Source of the DNA: Sordaria brevicollis
Taxonomy: Eukaryota; Ascomycota; Sordariomycetes; Sordariales; Sordariaceae
Length of the DNA: 64,000 bases
NCBI GenBank assembly: GCA_033439795.1
Contig: JAUTDP010000003.1
Span: forward strand, 2,108,001 to 2,172,000
Direction of reading: 5' to 3'
Made by a program: the position numbers and the translations under genes. Every line of letters begins with the position of its first letter. Position 1 is the stretch's first letter. The notes below the pieces were generated by a model. It saw only the letters and a program-made list of their open reading frames with translations, was not told where the DNA came from and did no database searches. This document shows, piece after piece, positions 47,641-60,210 of this stretch.

Positions 47641-48684
47641 TCTTGGAAAGCGCCGAAACAAAAAAAAAAAAAAAAAAGAAAAAGAAAAAAGAAAAAAAAA
47701 AGAACCCTGAGCGTTCGCAAAGAATTAAGTCAACATCAAGACGACCATAGAGGAGTACCCAACGATTGACAACAACTCGAAAAAAAAAAACAGGAACCAA
47801 ATGTCTTCATGAAACAAACAACCAGACCAACATAACATGCAATAATATCTGTAATTGGTGGTGGTACCTAGGTAGGTACCTTCAGGCAACGCAACAACCA
47901 TCCATCCTGCTTCACGGTCCCGTCCTGCGAGCAGAAGGTGAAGATAGGTAGGTACCGGAGCGTTCACAGCACAATAGGTACTTTCGAGTATTTAGAAGTA
48001 AGTTGAAATGGTTGGATGGAGTGTCCAGACCGCAACTTCCACTTTATGATCCAACCTTTTTAATAATGGATCACGAGAAGATAGGAAGGAAGATTGAGGG
48101 GACTATCAATTGACTTGGCCAATGTAAATCATATCGACGAGGAAGAGTATGCACAGCCTTGTCCTATGGTACAGGATGTACGGTTGATGGCGTTCGTCAA
48201 AGAGATGAGTGTGGGAGTGGCAGGAACGGAACCAGTCAGACTTTCGCCAGTATAGTTAGTAGTGGTTAGGTAGGGTACGAGCCTGTCTTCTCGCGTGTAT
48301 GCTCATTCATCATGGGGCGAGAACATTGTCAATATTTGCCCTACTCCGTGCTTTAAGACTTTAAAGTCACATACAGCCGACAACAGTTAAAACCAGAGAA
48401 ATATACTACGAGTAGGTAGGTAAAACGAAGAACGCCGCTAAATGGCATAAACTCCTTAACCTCCCATAACCTAACCTCAAATACACGAAGTCGAAGACGC
48501 GCGAAAAGGAACCGCCTCTGTGAGGACAACTTGAGAAGACATCAATTACCACATTAACATTAAAGTCCTTTTACACTTCTTTCCAGGACTTCTCACTTTG
48601 TCCCCTTCGCCCTCTACAGAGGTAATCAGACATCCATCACCATACATACCCTAGGTATACCCGCTCAACTTAGAAAACAACTCC

Positions 48685-50215
48685 TCAAAGAAACATCAAC
48701 CCAACAAACCCCACCACCGCCGCCAACGCCGACGCCCCCTTTGCCGTCGACGTAGTCCTCACACCATTATTCGTCGTCCCCTTGCCACTTCCTGAATCAC
48801 CATCTCCACAATCCTGCGCAAACCCGTTCATCCCGCACGCATTAGCGTCACCGCTCACAGTCCCCTGACCACCATCACTTCCCGAATCATCACTGCCGGA
48901 CGATCCAGATCCTCCTCCCGGGACAGTACCAGCTCCTCCACCGGGGACCTGATTAGCAGGCGCGCTTCCCGCACCGGGGATCGAATTCGGGACTGACGTC
49001 TGCGCGGATCCGCCAGACTTGGTAGCGCTCGCCGACCCGCCCTTGGTGTTGCTCTGCTTCCCCTTATCCATATCCGTGCCCGTACCAAAGAAACTAGCCA
49101 GGTCGGTGCGCTTGTTGGAATCCACCACTGTGTCGTTTGTAGCTCTGTAGCTGTTATAATAGTAAGACTTTCCCTTGTTGGTCCCCGGCGCAGAGTTGGC
49201 GTTCCAGCATTTCACCGTAATCTCGCCGAAAGTAGCAAAGTAATAACCGTAGTTCTTGATATCCGGGTGATCCCAACTAATCGGACCGCCAGCCCAATCG
49301 ATGGTTCCTTTCGCGTTGGAAGCCAGACCACCGGGCCAGATGGACAGCTGCACGCGGGAAGGGGTTTGCGGGAAGTCCCACTGGTTGGCGGTGGCGTTCC
49401 ACGTCTCCGACTTCTTCTTTGTGCGGCCGACCTGCCCGTCGACGAGCCACTGGATCTCGTCGGGGGTCCAGCGGATCTCGTACTCGTGCCAGTTGGACCA
49501 CGTGTCCGTCACGCTGATGTTACCAGAGTTGACGTACGAGGGGATGCCCTGGAAGTAGTAGTTTGTTTGCGCGGTCTTGAGCTCGGTGCCGACCCATTCG
49601 TAGTCGATTTCGTCCTTGACATCGGACATGAGGATGAAAGCGGTGACGACACCGGCGCCGCGGGAGGTCTTGATCTTGGCTTTCACGGAGCCGTACCACA
49701 TGTAGGTTGTCGATGCGAGGACGGTGCCGACCGAGTCCTTGGGCATGGTGAGGAGGGTGTTGTCGTTGTAGTTTACGGGTTCACCCTGTGATACCCAGTC
49801 GGCGGTGGAGGGGTCGCCGAGGTACTTGCCGATGTCGACAATCTTGTTCATCGAGGCTTTGTCCATCTTGTAGGTCTTGTCTTGGCATACGGGCGCGGGC
49901 ACGCAGGAGTCTAGTGAAAAGGACATGCGCGGGTCGCAGCCGCCTAGGCAGTATGCGCCGACGCCGCATTGGCCGTATTCTGTGGCAGCGGATACATGCG
50001 TTAGTTGGGTTGATGCGACCAAGATGTATGTATGTCAAAATGGCATGGCATATGTTGTGTCAAGTGAAGGGTGAGAACCAAAGAGACTTACGAGAACAGC
50101 ATGGCGCCGACTCTGGACATTTCTTGTCCAATGAGCATGTGGGGATGTCATCGGCGAGGACGGTACCAGCGCCGAGAAGGGCAGCAGCGCCCAAGGCCAA
50201 AACCGTTGAACGCAT
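48685..50215 (-). CDS. GH16 cell-wall transglycosylase, CRH2/UTR2 type, with CBM18 and GPI anchor
   Basis: Family members transfer chitin chains onto beta-glucan and so crosslink the wall. Two exons, 50215-50092 and 49979-48685, with GTAAGT donor and CCACAG acceptor, give 472 aa. The N-terminal signal peptide is residues 1-21 (cut after GTVLA). A CBM18 chitin-binding module (KCPESAPCCSQYGQCGVGAY, residues about 32-56) is split by the intron. The GH16 domain (about 60-310) has the catalytic DEIDYEW at 164-170, with Glu165 as nucleophile and Glu169 as acid/base. WHEYEIRWTPDEIQWLVDG and SRVQLSIWPGG are further family motifs. A Ser/Gly/Thr-rich linker follows, then a hydrophobic GPI-attachment tail (ALAAVVGFVGLMFL). 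The CBM18 makes it UTR2-like rather than CRH1-like. The protein should sit in the plasma membrane or wall. Confidence 0.93.
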
Positions 50216-51187
50216 TTTGGACCCTTTCTTTTTCGATGATGTAGTTGATCAAAAAACGAGAGTAATGTTGAACCCGTCAAACGAACCGACAAGGACAACA
50301 ATGGAGAAAAAAAGAGTTGACGGTTGAGCACGACCTGATCTGACGGGGGGAGTGGTATCGTGAAATATTAATCTTAGAAAGACCCAGAACAGCCGATGTG
50401 ACCCAGACCCTACCTAAGCAACAGACATGCGAGCCCTTGCAAGGGATAGCCTATAGGGATTCCCCGTACCGGGTAAGATGGCCCAAATTGGGTTTTATTG
50501 CCTTTCGCTCGCCTAGTGAGATGCCCCCCTAGTTCGCAGGCAGTCGGTCGTTCGAGGCGTGGGTGGAGGAGGGTGGTGTTCTGCCCCAGATGATCGGTCG
50601 TCCGTTGAAAATGGGTTGCAGATGGGGCAGTGTGTGCTCGCAGTGTGAATCCTTCGTTCGGGGAAGGAATGGAGTAGCGCAAAGCGGCAAAAACAGTCGT
50701 TGGTTTCAAAGAAAGGCTGGGATTTGGCGCGTGATGGTGAGGGGTCGTATTTGAAGATCAAGTGAAGAGTCTTCTTTGCGATCCAGTCCTTCTTCCGTAC
50801 CAAGTGATTGATGGGTTCGTCGTCGGTCCGGGATTTTCGGCACCGCGCCGAGGTTGGTGTTGATTAGATAGCGAGAGTGTTTTTTGTTTGGTAGCTTGTG
50901 TGTTTTACGCGTTTCCACGGGTGACGATACAGTAACGATAGATGGGTTGGTGAATGGGTGAAAAGCGAGAGAGTCGACTAAAGTTAGTCGAAAGGAAAAG
51001 GGAAAGGGAAGAGAGGGAAGGAGGCGAAAGCAGAGGCGAAAAGGAAGGAACGGGATGGGAAACCTTATTCAAGGATTTCAGTTCGGTTTCTTTCAACTGA
51101 ATTCAGGCTGCCCACCACACCTTCTGGAAATGGAAGTTGTCGAGCAGTTCGCAAGTTTTCCGTGCCGTTCGCTCGGTTCCAAGTTCC
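50216..51187. other. Upstream region of the CRH gene, no gene seen
   Basis: Probable promoter. CT-rich tracts lie on the minus strand at 50985-51060. It ends at the left inverted repeat of the piggyBac-like element. Confidence 0.55.
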
Positions 51188-51226
51188 CATCCCTTTAACG
51201 GTGCAAATGTATCCTTTTCTGCCAAG
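51188..51226 (+). repeat. Left inverted repeat of the piggyBac-like relic
   Basis: CATCCCTTTAACGGTGCAAA, then TGTATCCTTTTCTGCCAAG. It matches the reverse complement of 53918-53956 except one G/A difference at 51209, which fits RIP. TTAA is at 51195-51198. Confidence 0.93.
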
Positions 51227-53917
51227 ACCAGTTCTACCTCCAGTACTTCGATACTTTTGGTCCCCACACATAGGTATGCCAAGTTCGCTTACCAGCTTAT
51301 CCATACACTTTATCGACGATATTAAATATAGCCTTTTTACAGGGGAAATCCATCGTTCTATATCGATTATTAAAATAATTAAATAACTTCACGAAAGTTT
51401 AATAAGTCGTAGATATTATACGCAATTAAATTTAAACATTATTAATTTTTTCGTAGTATTTTTATTATAAATATCGAATATTTATTTAATTCTTCTATTA
51501 AGGACCCGTTTAATTATAAAGCCTACCTTAACGACCCCCTCGCCCCTAAAAATAATTCTGCGCGTAATCGCTACAATTACTAATATAATTATTAAATTAT
51601 AGAATTAAATTAATTATACAATTATATTATTTAACCCAATTTTAATTACTTCGAATTCAATATTAATAATAATAAGGGTAATTTTATTGCCGATTTTAAA
51701 GAGGAACGCGAACGTAATAATAAAGACCGAAAGGAAGGGTTCCTTAAGGGTATCGGTAATAATACTTAGAAAGTACGCTTATTTAAATAATATATTACGT
51801 ATATTATTTATCGGTTAATAAATAAACTTCTTAATAATATACCGATTAATATATATTTTAACGTACTATATAAATTAGAAGAATTTCGCATCGACTTTAT
51901 CGATAATTTATCCTTCCTTTTTACTAAAATTCGTAATAATGGTAACGAATTTAATAAAAAAATCCACCCTAATAATACTCTTATTATAATTTTATTAATA
52001 TTTTACGAATATTTCCCTTACCTAATAATCGAATAATAAATAATATAAACTAACTTTCGAAAGATTTCGGTATTAAAAAAAAACGACTTTTATAATCGCA
52101 ATACTAAATAATAATTTATTTACGCTACGGAATTATATATTATATTCGCTATCCTTCTTTATACTAACCTTTACCCCGAATTAAACTTCTCGTCGTATTA
52201 ATAAAAAAAAAAACCGACCGAAATACCCTATTTATAATTAAATACTTTTCTTCTATTTCGAATTGCTTTTAAAGCGCTTTTATGTATAAAATTCTATTCG
52301 AAAAGAATTCGGATTATAGGATAAAATTATTAATTTTAATAAATATATTCGAAAGACCGTTATTAAAATATATACCCCGTTACAAAATATCGCGATCGAC
52401 GAGAAAATAATAAAATTTATTAATAGAAATAAAATAACGGTTTATATCCCTAATAAACCGATACCCTATAACGTAAAGTACTAAATCGCTATATTAAACG
52501 ATTATTTTTTCGATTAAGAGTAGTATAATAATAAAAAGGGTATTATCGGTTATAAACGTTATATATAAAACCCTCCTCTCCTCCTTCCCCTCTTCCCTCC
52601 CCTCCTTTCTTTTTATTATTATAAATAATATTAATTAATTTATTAAAAAAATAAAGAAATTTCAAATTAACGTAAAGAATAATTATTAAATTCGTAATCA
52701 ATTTACTTACCCTACCGTATTAATTAATTTATTATATTCTTTTTAATAATTTCTTTATAATTATTCCCCTTATATACTATTTTCGATTTAAAAATTTCGT
52801 AATTATTAATAATATCCGGTTAAACCGTATATTTCCCCTATTTAAAAAGCTTCGAAACGAAGATAATAAAAAAGAATTAATATTTTTTAGGGTATTATAT
52901 CGAATTATATTAAATTTCCCGAGCGTAAAATTTAGAAAAAGCGAATAATCCCCGCTAAATTTAAATTAAAAAATTAAAATAATCTTCTTATATATAAAAA
53001 ACTATTAAATAATAAATTTCTTATCTATATAATTTATAAATTATAAATTATATATAACGGCTATTTACCGCCGTTTTATTTGTAAAGGTATAATCAGAAA
53101 TTCCTTTAACGAATTAAGTAAAGAAACGGTTTAAATCCCCCAAATTATTTAAATATATAATTTTTATATAAATAGGGTAAATATTAATAACCAATTCTAC
53201 GCGTATAATACGTATATATATCGCTATCGACGCGGTTTTTTTATAATATTATTTACTAATTTCTATTTAAATATATTATTTACTTTTTAACCTTATACAA
53301 ATTATATACTAATTATATAATAGAAATTATTATAATTAATATACTACTCAATTAGTACGGTAAATTTTACAATCCTCCTTTTAAATAAAAAAACTAATTT
53401 ATATATACGGATTTTCGAATATAATTTATCTATAAAATTTAAGTAGTTTATAATAAAGCGGCTACTATTTACCGTATATTACTATATTTAATATTAAATA
53501 TTAGGGGATTTACCGCAAACGAATATTAACGAAGTTAATAAGTATAACGAATAATTTATATAATATATTCCTCTATACGTTTTAAAAATAACGCAACTTT
53601 TAGAATTATTTCCTCCCCTAATATATAAAATAAAAAGCGAACTTTAACCAATCTATATTATATTACCTATAATATCGCGATTTATAAGAAGGAACGTTAC
53701 TAGGAGGCCTACATTAAATAGAGAGGGTAATCAAATTTGGGAATAATTTTATTTTGGTGGAAATTTATTGGCTCGGCTTTACGAATTCACTACCCGTTCT
53801 TACTCTACATTTGGTACAATGTCAAAATCGCTATAGAAGGTAGTAAAATCGAGGTATCTACATGGGTGCTTATATTACTATAGAGAAAATCTAAATATAT
53901 AACTAGTCAAATTCGAG

Positions 53918-53956
53918 CTTGGCAGAAAAGGATATATTTGCACCGTTAAAGGGATG
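53918..53956 (-). repeat. Right inverted repeat of the piggyBac-like relic
   Basis: CTTGGCAGAAAAGGATATAT, then TTGCACCGTTAAAGGGATG; TTAA at 53946-53949. Outside both TTAA copies the flanks CATCCCT and AGGGATG mirror each other, so either the repeat extends past TTAA or the insertion hit a palindromic site. Confidence 0.93.
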
Positions 53957-56900
53957 AAACCAAACAATGGCAGATGTCAATGCCAATGCCAATGATGCCA
54001 ATCCCGATCCCGTGTCAGTCAGTCAGTCCACCACCCTCCACACTTTCAACAATGGGAAGCTGTTCCAAGCTTCTCTTCCAAAGCTCTCTCTGGTCCCAAA
54101 CGAATGGACGGAACGGGAAAATCGGATGGAGTAAAAGCCGTAACCAACCGAACCCCGAACAACAACAACACGATGGATCTTGATGATCAACAAAAAAACA
54201 AAAAGTCATCCGACAGACCCTTTGCAAAAGTTCAAAATGTGGGGGAACCCGCGTGTGAAAGGCAAAAGGGAGATTTGACAGGGAGTGACAGTGTGGATCG
54301 ATCACGAGGGAGTGGAACCTTCAAGATTCTCCACAGTTTTAATGTCCCTTGGTGCACTGATCCACTCCCTGGAAATGTGGAAGGCCTGGGCTCTTTCCTC
54401 TCTCACGAATTCTAAAAAGGGTCAGAAGGAACCATCAGCTCTGATTATTCTCTGGTATTGGGAGAAGAGGAATTCATGATCCTTTTGGATCAATCACTTC
54501 CACCTACGCCGGTTAATATCCTTCGCGTAGCAAGCTGACAGGAGAGCAACGCTCAAAACGACATCGCAGCGCATTGCATTGACACCACCACTTCCCTTCC
54601 CTTCAAGGAATCCCTGGAAATCTGACAACTGCCACCCACCTTGTCAGTTCGTGTTGGACGAAATCGCGCGTCTTTCCCGATCTGTCTTTGTCTTTGTCAC
54701 ATCTGTCTGTCTGTGTGCGACCACTGCACTTGCACATGCACCATCGCCGACCGGGCCGGTACTTTTGATACTGGCTGTTGCCGGGTGAGAGGTGAAAAGG
54801 AATGAACGGGAAATACATCCCTCCACTCCCTAGCAATGGAGATAATGCAAGTAAAATGCAAGTAATGTCGCACAACCGCCGCCCATTCAACAACGGTGGA
54901 AATAGCATTTATTGCAAACAATTCTTTTCAGCGCAGAGCCGATCCAGTCCAGTGGTCTGGGAATTGATTTGAGGCCCCAGAAGTGAGGTCAAGATTTCAG
55001 GCCAGCAACCGAACGGCCGAACGACGGTTCATGTGCAAAGGGATTCATGCACGACACTGGCAGCACCTCAGCCTGTGGCTTTTCCCTTTCGTACAGGGCC
55101 AAGAAATACTTCGTGGAAAAAAGTTCAACGTCGACCCGGTTGATTGGGAGTTTGTTGCGAGCGCCATCACGAACTTCTTGGGCTTTAAAGACGAACTAAC
55201 CCTAGCCCATGAGCCCATGGGAACGAGGCAACAAGCGCGTGAGGTGATGTGATTGGGACGCCCGCTGCTCCTGGGGGAGAGCTGAAAAGTTATGGTCTTG
55301 ATGGTGGTGTGCCTTGGGTACGAGCTGAGCGTACCAGCGCCACCACCACCATGTCGTGTTCACGGCTGGAGTTGACATTTCCTTCAGCCAAGGGGAGATG
55401 TCTTTCTTTGTTTCTGATCGGATCTTTTTTCGCAGGTTTATTTTCCGCGGTTTCTCTTCCCCAGCTCGTCGGCAAGGGATCTTGTCGTTGGCTTCGATGC
55501 AGCATCGTGTTGACTACTGACTATCGATGAGGCATAAAAAGCGTACCGATACCTCGTGAGCTCGTGAATAGCTTCATCCTATCACGACTCTCAAGACCAG
55601 AAGACCTCGAAATTATGCTCGCCCCACACCTTGGTTATTGCTTGCATAAGCGGGTCGACCGCGGTGGGACTTGGCCGTTGCCCAGACTTTTGGAATTTGG
55701 GAGCATCACCAGTCGTCCGGTCGACCAGCGGGAGAGAGTGCATGTTTGGAGGTTTGGAGTCGTGGGGTTGATGTCGAGGACTGGAATGTGTTCAATTTCA
55801 TTGCATCTCTTTTCACCTTCCACTTTGCATCTCCTTCCTCCTTGAGTCTGCACCGCGGAGACGCTCTCTTTTCCCGCGCCTCTGGTCTTCATTGCTTTTC
55901 TCGCTGTGCCTCAAGCCTGCGGGCTTCTCTCCCAAGCAACAGCAGCAAATTCCCCGACTGGTCTATCTTCCCCGGTCTTCTCAAACATCAACCTCGATGA
56001 TCTCTTGGCGACCATCCCCTTTCATTCTCCTGCCCATGGATGGCTGTACAACACCACATGAGGCAAGTGGTGAGACAATCAAACGCCCGGGAACGCCTTG
56101 AAGGCACACACATCTGTGCCGCTGACGCCCTCCACTGATTGTACTGCAATCAAATCTCAAGGCTGTGCGGGTGGTGATCTGCTTCGCTTGCGTTGACAGC
56201 TGCGGGCGGCTGCGGGCTTTGTGCTTGTGATACATAGAAGGGGGAATGGTGATGGTGCGCGGCCTATCGCGAGTGTAGTTGAGGGACGAGGATGTTCTGT
56301 TAGGGGGCAACCCACGATAAGGCTCTTACAAGGACGATAAAGGGGGATTTGGAGTACCGTGCTAACAGACACGGCTCGAAAGGAATGGCAATCTTCGACA
56401 CAAACTACAGCATCGAGACGAAGGTCTTTCTCAACAACCCCCCCCTTCCTCATAAACTGCAGCCGAAAGCTTCGCTCCGAGTATCTCAAGCCAACTGGGT
56501 ACGATATTTGTCCTATCATTCACAACTGTCGCGCTCCCAGCTACTAAACATGCCGGAGTGTCCAGACGAAATTGATATGTCGAGGATGTATCGTACACAC
56601 TCCCTCATCTTGTGCGCTGTGTAGCATGATACATCCCCTTTCCAACCCTTCAAGCCTCGAAAAGCAGGAAACTCGAGCAAACCCTCCCAAAAAAAAAAAA
56701 AAAAGAAAAAAAAGGAGATGAAGTCCAGTGACTTCTTGCATCTCCAAGGCAACCGGGCAGTTTACCAGGCTGCCTCGCACAGGATCAACGTCCAAGAAGC
56801 AAACAACTGCTTTGCCATACCTACAGAGTCTCATAATCAGATCGTTGTAAGGATTTTGATCTAGATGCTTACACCTTGCCCGGTCGGAAGAAGTGAAGAT

Positions 56901-58801
56901 GCACCCTCGAATTTATACTGGCATCTACCAGTACAGTAGCAGCCTACGGACGGGCAGTGACAAGCAAGTAACTTCCATATAGAATGTCTTTTTCTCTGAT
57001 GTGAGTCTAGCCACTGCCCTCTAGCCACATCACCAAACATGTGTGGAAGCGGCATGTGAAGCATGTGAAAGGCCAAGTAGGGAATTCGTTCCCCTAACCC
57101 ATCACCTTAACCAGTCACGGTTTCAGTACGAGAACTTGTCTTTCCAAGGGCAATGCTGCTGCTATTCTCCCTAGCTGCACAAAGATAAACCTTTGTCTAT
57201 CTGTGAAAAGTTGGGTGCAAATGAAAGCTTTGTGTGCCAGAGACTCGCAGCCAGAAGCCATTGCTGTGCCATCCGCACTATCGTACGCAGCATATCGGAC
57301 TTGGGAATACGTAGGAAATAATTGTTGTCGGCGGTTTTACGACCGTCAACTTCATGAGCCTGGAATCACTCGGGCCAATCGAGTCCGACCTTCCCTTGCA
57401 AAGGCTACCATTGGATCGGCTACACCAACGGAGCATACTCCTACGACCACTCATCTTCCTGGCCGCGAAAGAAAAATGGATTCGCCGGCCTGCCCGGTTG
57501 ACGCAAGTGTCCAGTCGGGTAGAATCGGTCTCGACATTCCCTAACGATATCATGAAATCTTATCTTCAGGAAGTCGTGTTCACCATGGCGTTACAAAGCC
57601 GGTCCAGCTATGTCCGTTCACCACGACATGATGTTCCTTGACCACGGTGAGTCTATGGTTTTACCGCGCGACCGAACAGAAATGTTGTTGTAGAGCAAGG
57701 CGTCATCAAAACAACCACGGTCAAGAAGGGATCAAAAGGTTCCAAGGGGTATAAGTAACTCGATAACAACTGACTGTACCAACCTGCTAACCTTGCTAAC
57801 ACCTTCCTACCAACCTTATCTGTACCTCGAACCAGCTGCTACATCAACCTGACTATCAACAAGAACAAGTGTACCAATCTCTCCTACCGTCGTTTCTCCA
57901 TGGAACCGTTCTCCTGTTGCGTATAGACGGTGGTATAGTGTACCCCCGTATATCCGACTATCAATACCATCATCAATGTCCTCCGCAGAATGTTATAACA
58001 CCGTCTTCCTTCGTCTGTGTACCACTCTCCATCAGTTCAACCAGTCTCGGCTGTGCACCGCAGCACCATCGTCATTCAGCATGTCCATCCATCAACGACC
58101 ATCACGCATTCACCATGTATCATAACCATCAACACACCAACATCAACAATCAAACACAAACAGCATCAAAGCGGAGATTTGTCTCAGATCCATAGAGAAC
58201 CAAGTGGGAGGACCCAAAGCAACCAAATGACACCCATCACGTACGCACGGAAGCGCACGCGCGCAAGCATAAGAGCAGGAGAAATCTTTTTTTCCATGAA
58301 CAAACCCTTCCTCCCATTCTCCAACTTCCGAAAGAAACACAAAGTCCAAGCCCAGGAGAGAAATAAGGAAATAACGGAAAATTTTTCTTGCGATTCGATT
58401 GATATTCTTCTTGATTGTTCCATGCGTGCTCCCTAAAAAGTCCGTTCACTCGACCCGTTCGGAAGCAGGGCACAGGCTACCAGCAATAACCAGAAGGCCC
58501 CGCTATCGTACTAGCGATCTGATGAGAGGAGGAAGCAGCTTAGCCACGTAAACAAATGGCTGGTATACCTCGGATATACCATATAAATATGCGGGCTTCA
58601 GGCTGCCAGACCATAACTTCCAATCCCTTCGGCCACGTGGGACGAAGAGACTGGCAGTCATGAAGACAGTTGACAAGTAGGCAATAGTATTGCCGTTGGG
58701 TGTGGTCTCTTCAGCAGGAGACTACGACTTGTCTGATGGGATATTACTCAAAGTCGTGTATTGACGTCTTTCGATCCCTCGTGGTGATGAATTGTGTCGC
58801 C
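53957..58801. other. Large intergenic region, 4.8 kb, no supported gene
   Basis: Composition is normal. All frames are under about 140 codons and I recognised no motif, signal peptide with matching exon, or RNA gene. Small direct repeats occur at 53973-54005 (ATGCCAAT-type) and 54017-54028 (TCAG)n. A poly-A/poly-G stretch lies at 56690-56716. The right end is the 3' flank of the MYB gene. Confidence 0.55.
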
Positions 58802-60210
58802 TTAGCGAGCCTTCTGAGGCGCGAAGAGTTCTAAGAACCAAAATCAACGGTCAGCAACCTGGTCATTCGTATGCATAAGACGCCAGGCAAGCAGGGACCA
58901 AACGTACCAGGGAAGTGCTCCTTGGCGTACTGCTCGCAAGCCTTTGCCGGCTTGCCAACCTTTGCACCGATGGCCTTCCACTTGTTGTTCTCATACTCCT
59001 TGATGGCGTTCATCAGGGCGGCGCTCTGTTGTTCATCTTGATCAGCATCTGCCATCTCTAACAACTATCATGCCTCCAATGTAGGGGTCAAAGAAGGTGG
59101 GCGCTAACTACCTCATCCTCAGCAAACTCGGCATAGTGCATATCCTTGTACCAATGCTTCTTGACGGAACCTTCGGTGCGGGTAGGGAAGGTCTGATCAA
59201 GGTTATTGTTAGCACCGTCCGCAAATATTCAGATCGAAACCCAGACGACATACCTTGGCGATCTCGGCCCAACTGTTACCCGCATCGCGCATCTGCTTCA
59301 AACGATGCTCCTCCGCCGGGGTCCAAGGGGTATTGGTGCGACTCTTCTTCGCAGGTGGAGGGGCAGGCGCATCGGCGGCGGGAGCGGGAGCTGGGGCGGC
59401 AGCGGGGGCGGCAGGAGCCGGAGCCGGAACTTGAGCCTGGGGGACAGGGACAGGCTGGGCGGCCGGAGGAGGGACCGGAGTCTGCTGGGCCGGGGGAGCA
59501 GCTTGGGGAGCCTGGTGGGCTTGTGCCGGGGTTTGTTGTTGCTGGACCTGCTGAGGAGGCTGAGGGACGGGCGCATGCTGAGGCTGGGCGGCTTGGGGCG
59601 CGTGATGCTGAGGAGGAGCATGTTGTGCCTGGTGCTGAGCAGCATGAGGCGGCGCGTGGGCGATCTGGGGAGCGTGCTGGGGATGGGGGGAAGGTTGCGC
59701 GCCGGGAGCGTTGCGCTTACGACCTCTTGGCTGGGGAGCCGGAGCTGGAACGGGAGTCGGCTGCTGCTGGGGTTGTTGAGCAGGCTGTTGCGTCGTCACT
59801 TGGGGTTGGGGGGCATGTGACATCGGAGGCTGGACGGGGGCGGTTTGGTGATGCTGCTGGTGCTGGTGATGTTGTTGATGCTGCTGCTGAGGGGGCTGGT
59901 GGTGTTGTTGTTGATGCTGCTGCTGAGGCTGCTGCTGCTGCTGCTGGCCGTAACTGCGAAAGTCCATGGGCGGCTGCTGGTCGCGACGAGTCAAGTCGGG
60001 TTGCTGGCCATAATGGTTCGGGCTGGGATACCAGGCAGATTGGTTAGCAAACGCGCTCTGCGGTTGTTGTTGTTGCGGCTGCAACTGCTGCTGTTGATGC
60101 GGAGGAAGATGATGCTGTTGCATGGCCGGCATCGACGGCGCGGGTGGACGCCATGTTTGAGCATGAACGTCATTTGGGACCCGCTGCTGCTGCTGCTGCT
60201 GTTTCTTCAT
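58802..60210 (-). CDS. Glutamine-rich protein with two SANT/MYB-like domains
   Basis: Four exons (60210-59254, 59192-59112, 59055-58908, 58830-58802) give 404 aa. Residues 1-290 are Gln, Pro, Ala and His rich, encoded in part by CAG-type repeats. A basic RGRKRNAP lies within. The first MYB/SANT domain is WTPAEEHRLKQMRDAGNSWA, then EIAK joined by splicing to TFPTRTEGSVKKHWYKDMHY (about residues 296-339). The second is SAALMNAIKEYENNKWKAIG, then AKVGKPAKACEQYAKEHFP (about 357-395), which runs over the last intron into ELFAPQKAR. All joins preserve the family reading. This two-domain layout is widespread in filamentous ascomycetes and suggests a DNA-binding regulator; I know of no assigned target. 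The ATG at 60210 is the first in frame; an upstream coding exon cannot be ruled out. Confidence 0.9.

Larger units (their letters stand above)
43971..48684. other. Large intergenic region, 4.7 kb, no supported gene
   Basis: It lies between the Clr5 gene start and the 3' end of the CRH gene. The longest frame (minus, 45405-44752, about 217 codons) has no recognisable motif and an overlapping frame of similar length on the same strand. Repeats in this space are listed separately. A-rich runs occur at 47660-47704 and 47780-47790, and short GGTAGGTA/TACCTA motifs recur at 47870-47955 and 48265-48420. Confidence 0.55.
51188..53956 (+). mobile_element. RIPed piggyBac-like DNA transposon relic, about 2.77 kb
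   Basis: Flanked by 39-bp inverted repeats, each with an internal TTAA near the outer end. The interior from about 51,340 to 53,750 is AT-rich and CpA-depleted. Reading + frames through stops gives FKEERERNNKDRKEGF and KLEEFRIDFID, then near 52390-52560 IAIDEKIIKFINRNKITVYIPNKPIPYNVKY, which matches the piggyBac DDE block (IDExMxxFxGRSxxxxYMPNKPIxxGxK). IIGYKRYI follows. Many glutamine and tryptophan positions are now stops. TTAA is the piggyBac target duplication, which agrees with the ends. The left 150 bases are less mutated than the interior. The element is inactive. Confidence 0.65.

Noticed and set aside
47860..47880. Palindrome-like GGTACCTAGGTAGGTACC
   Set aside because: Related GGTAGGTA motifs are scattered in this intergenic region; nothing suggests a specific binding site.
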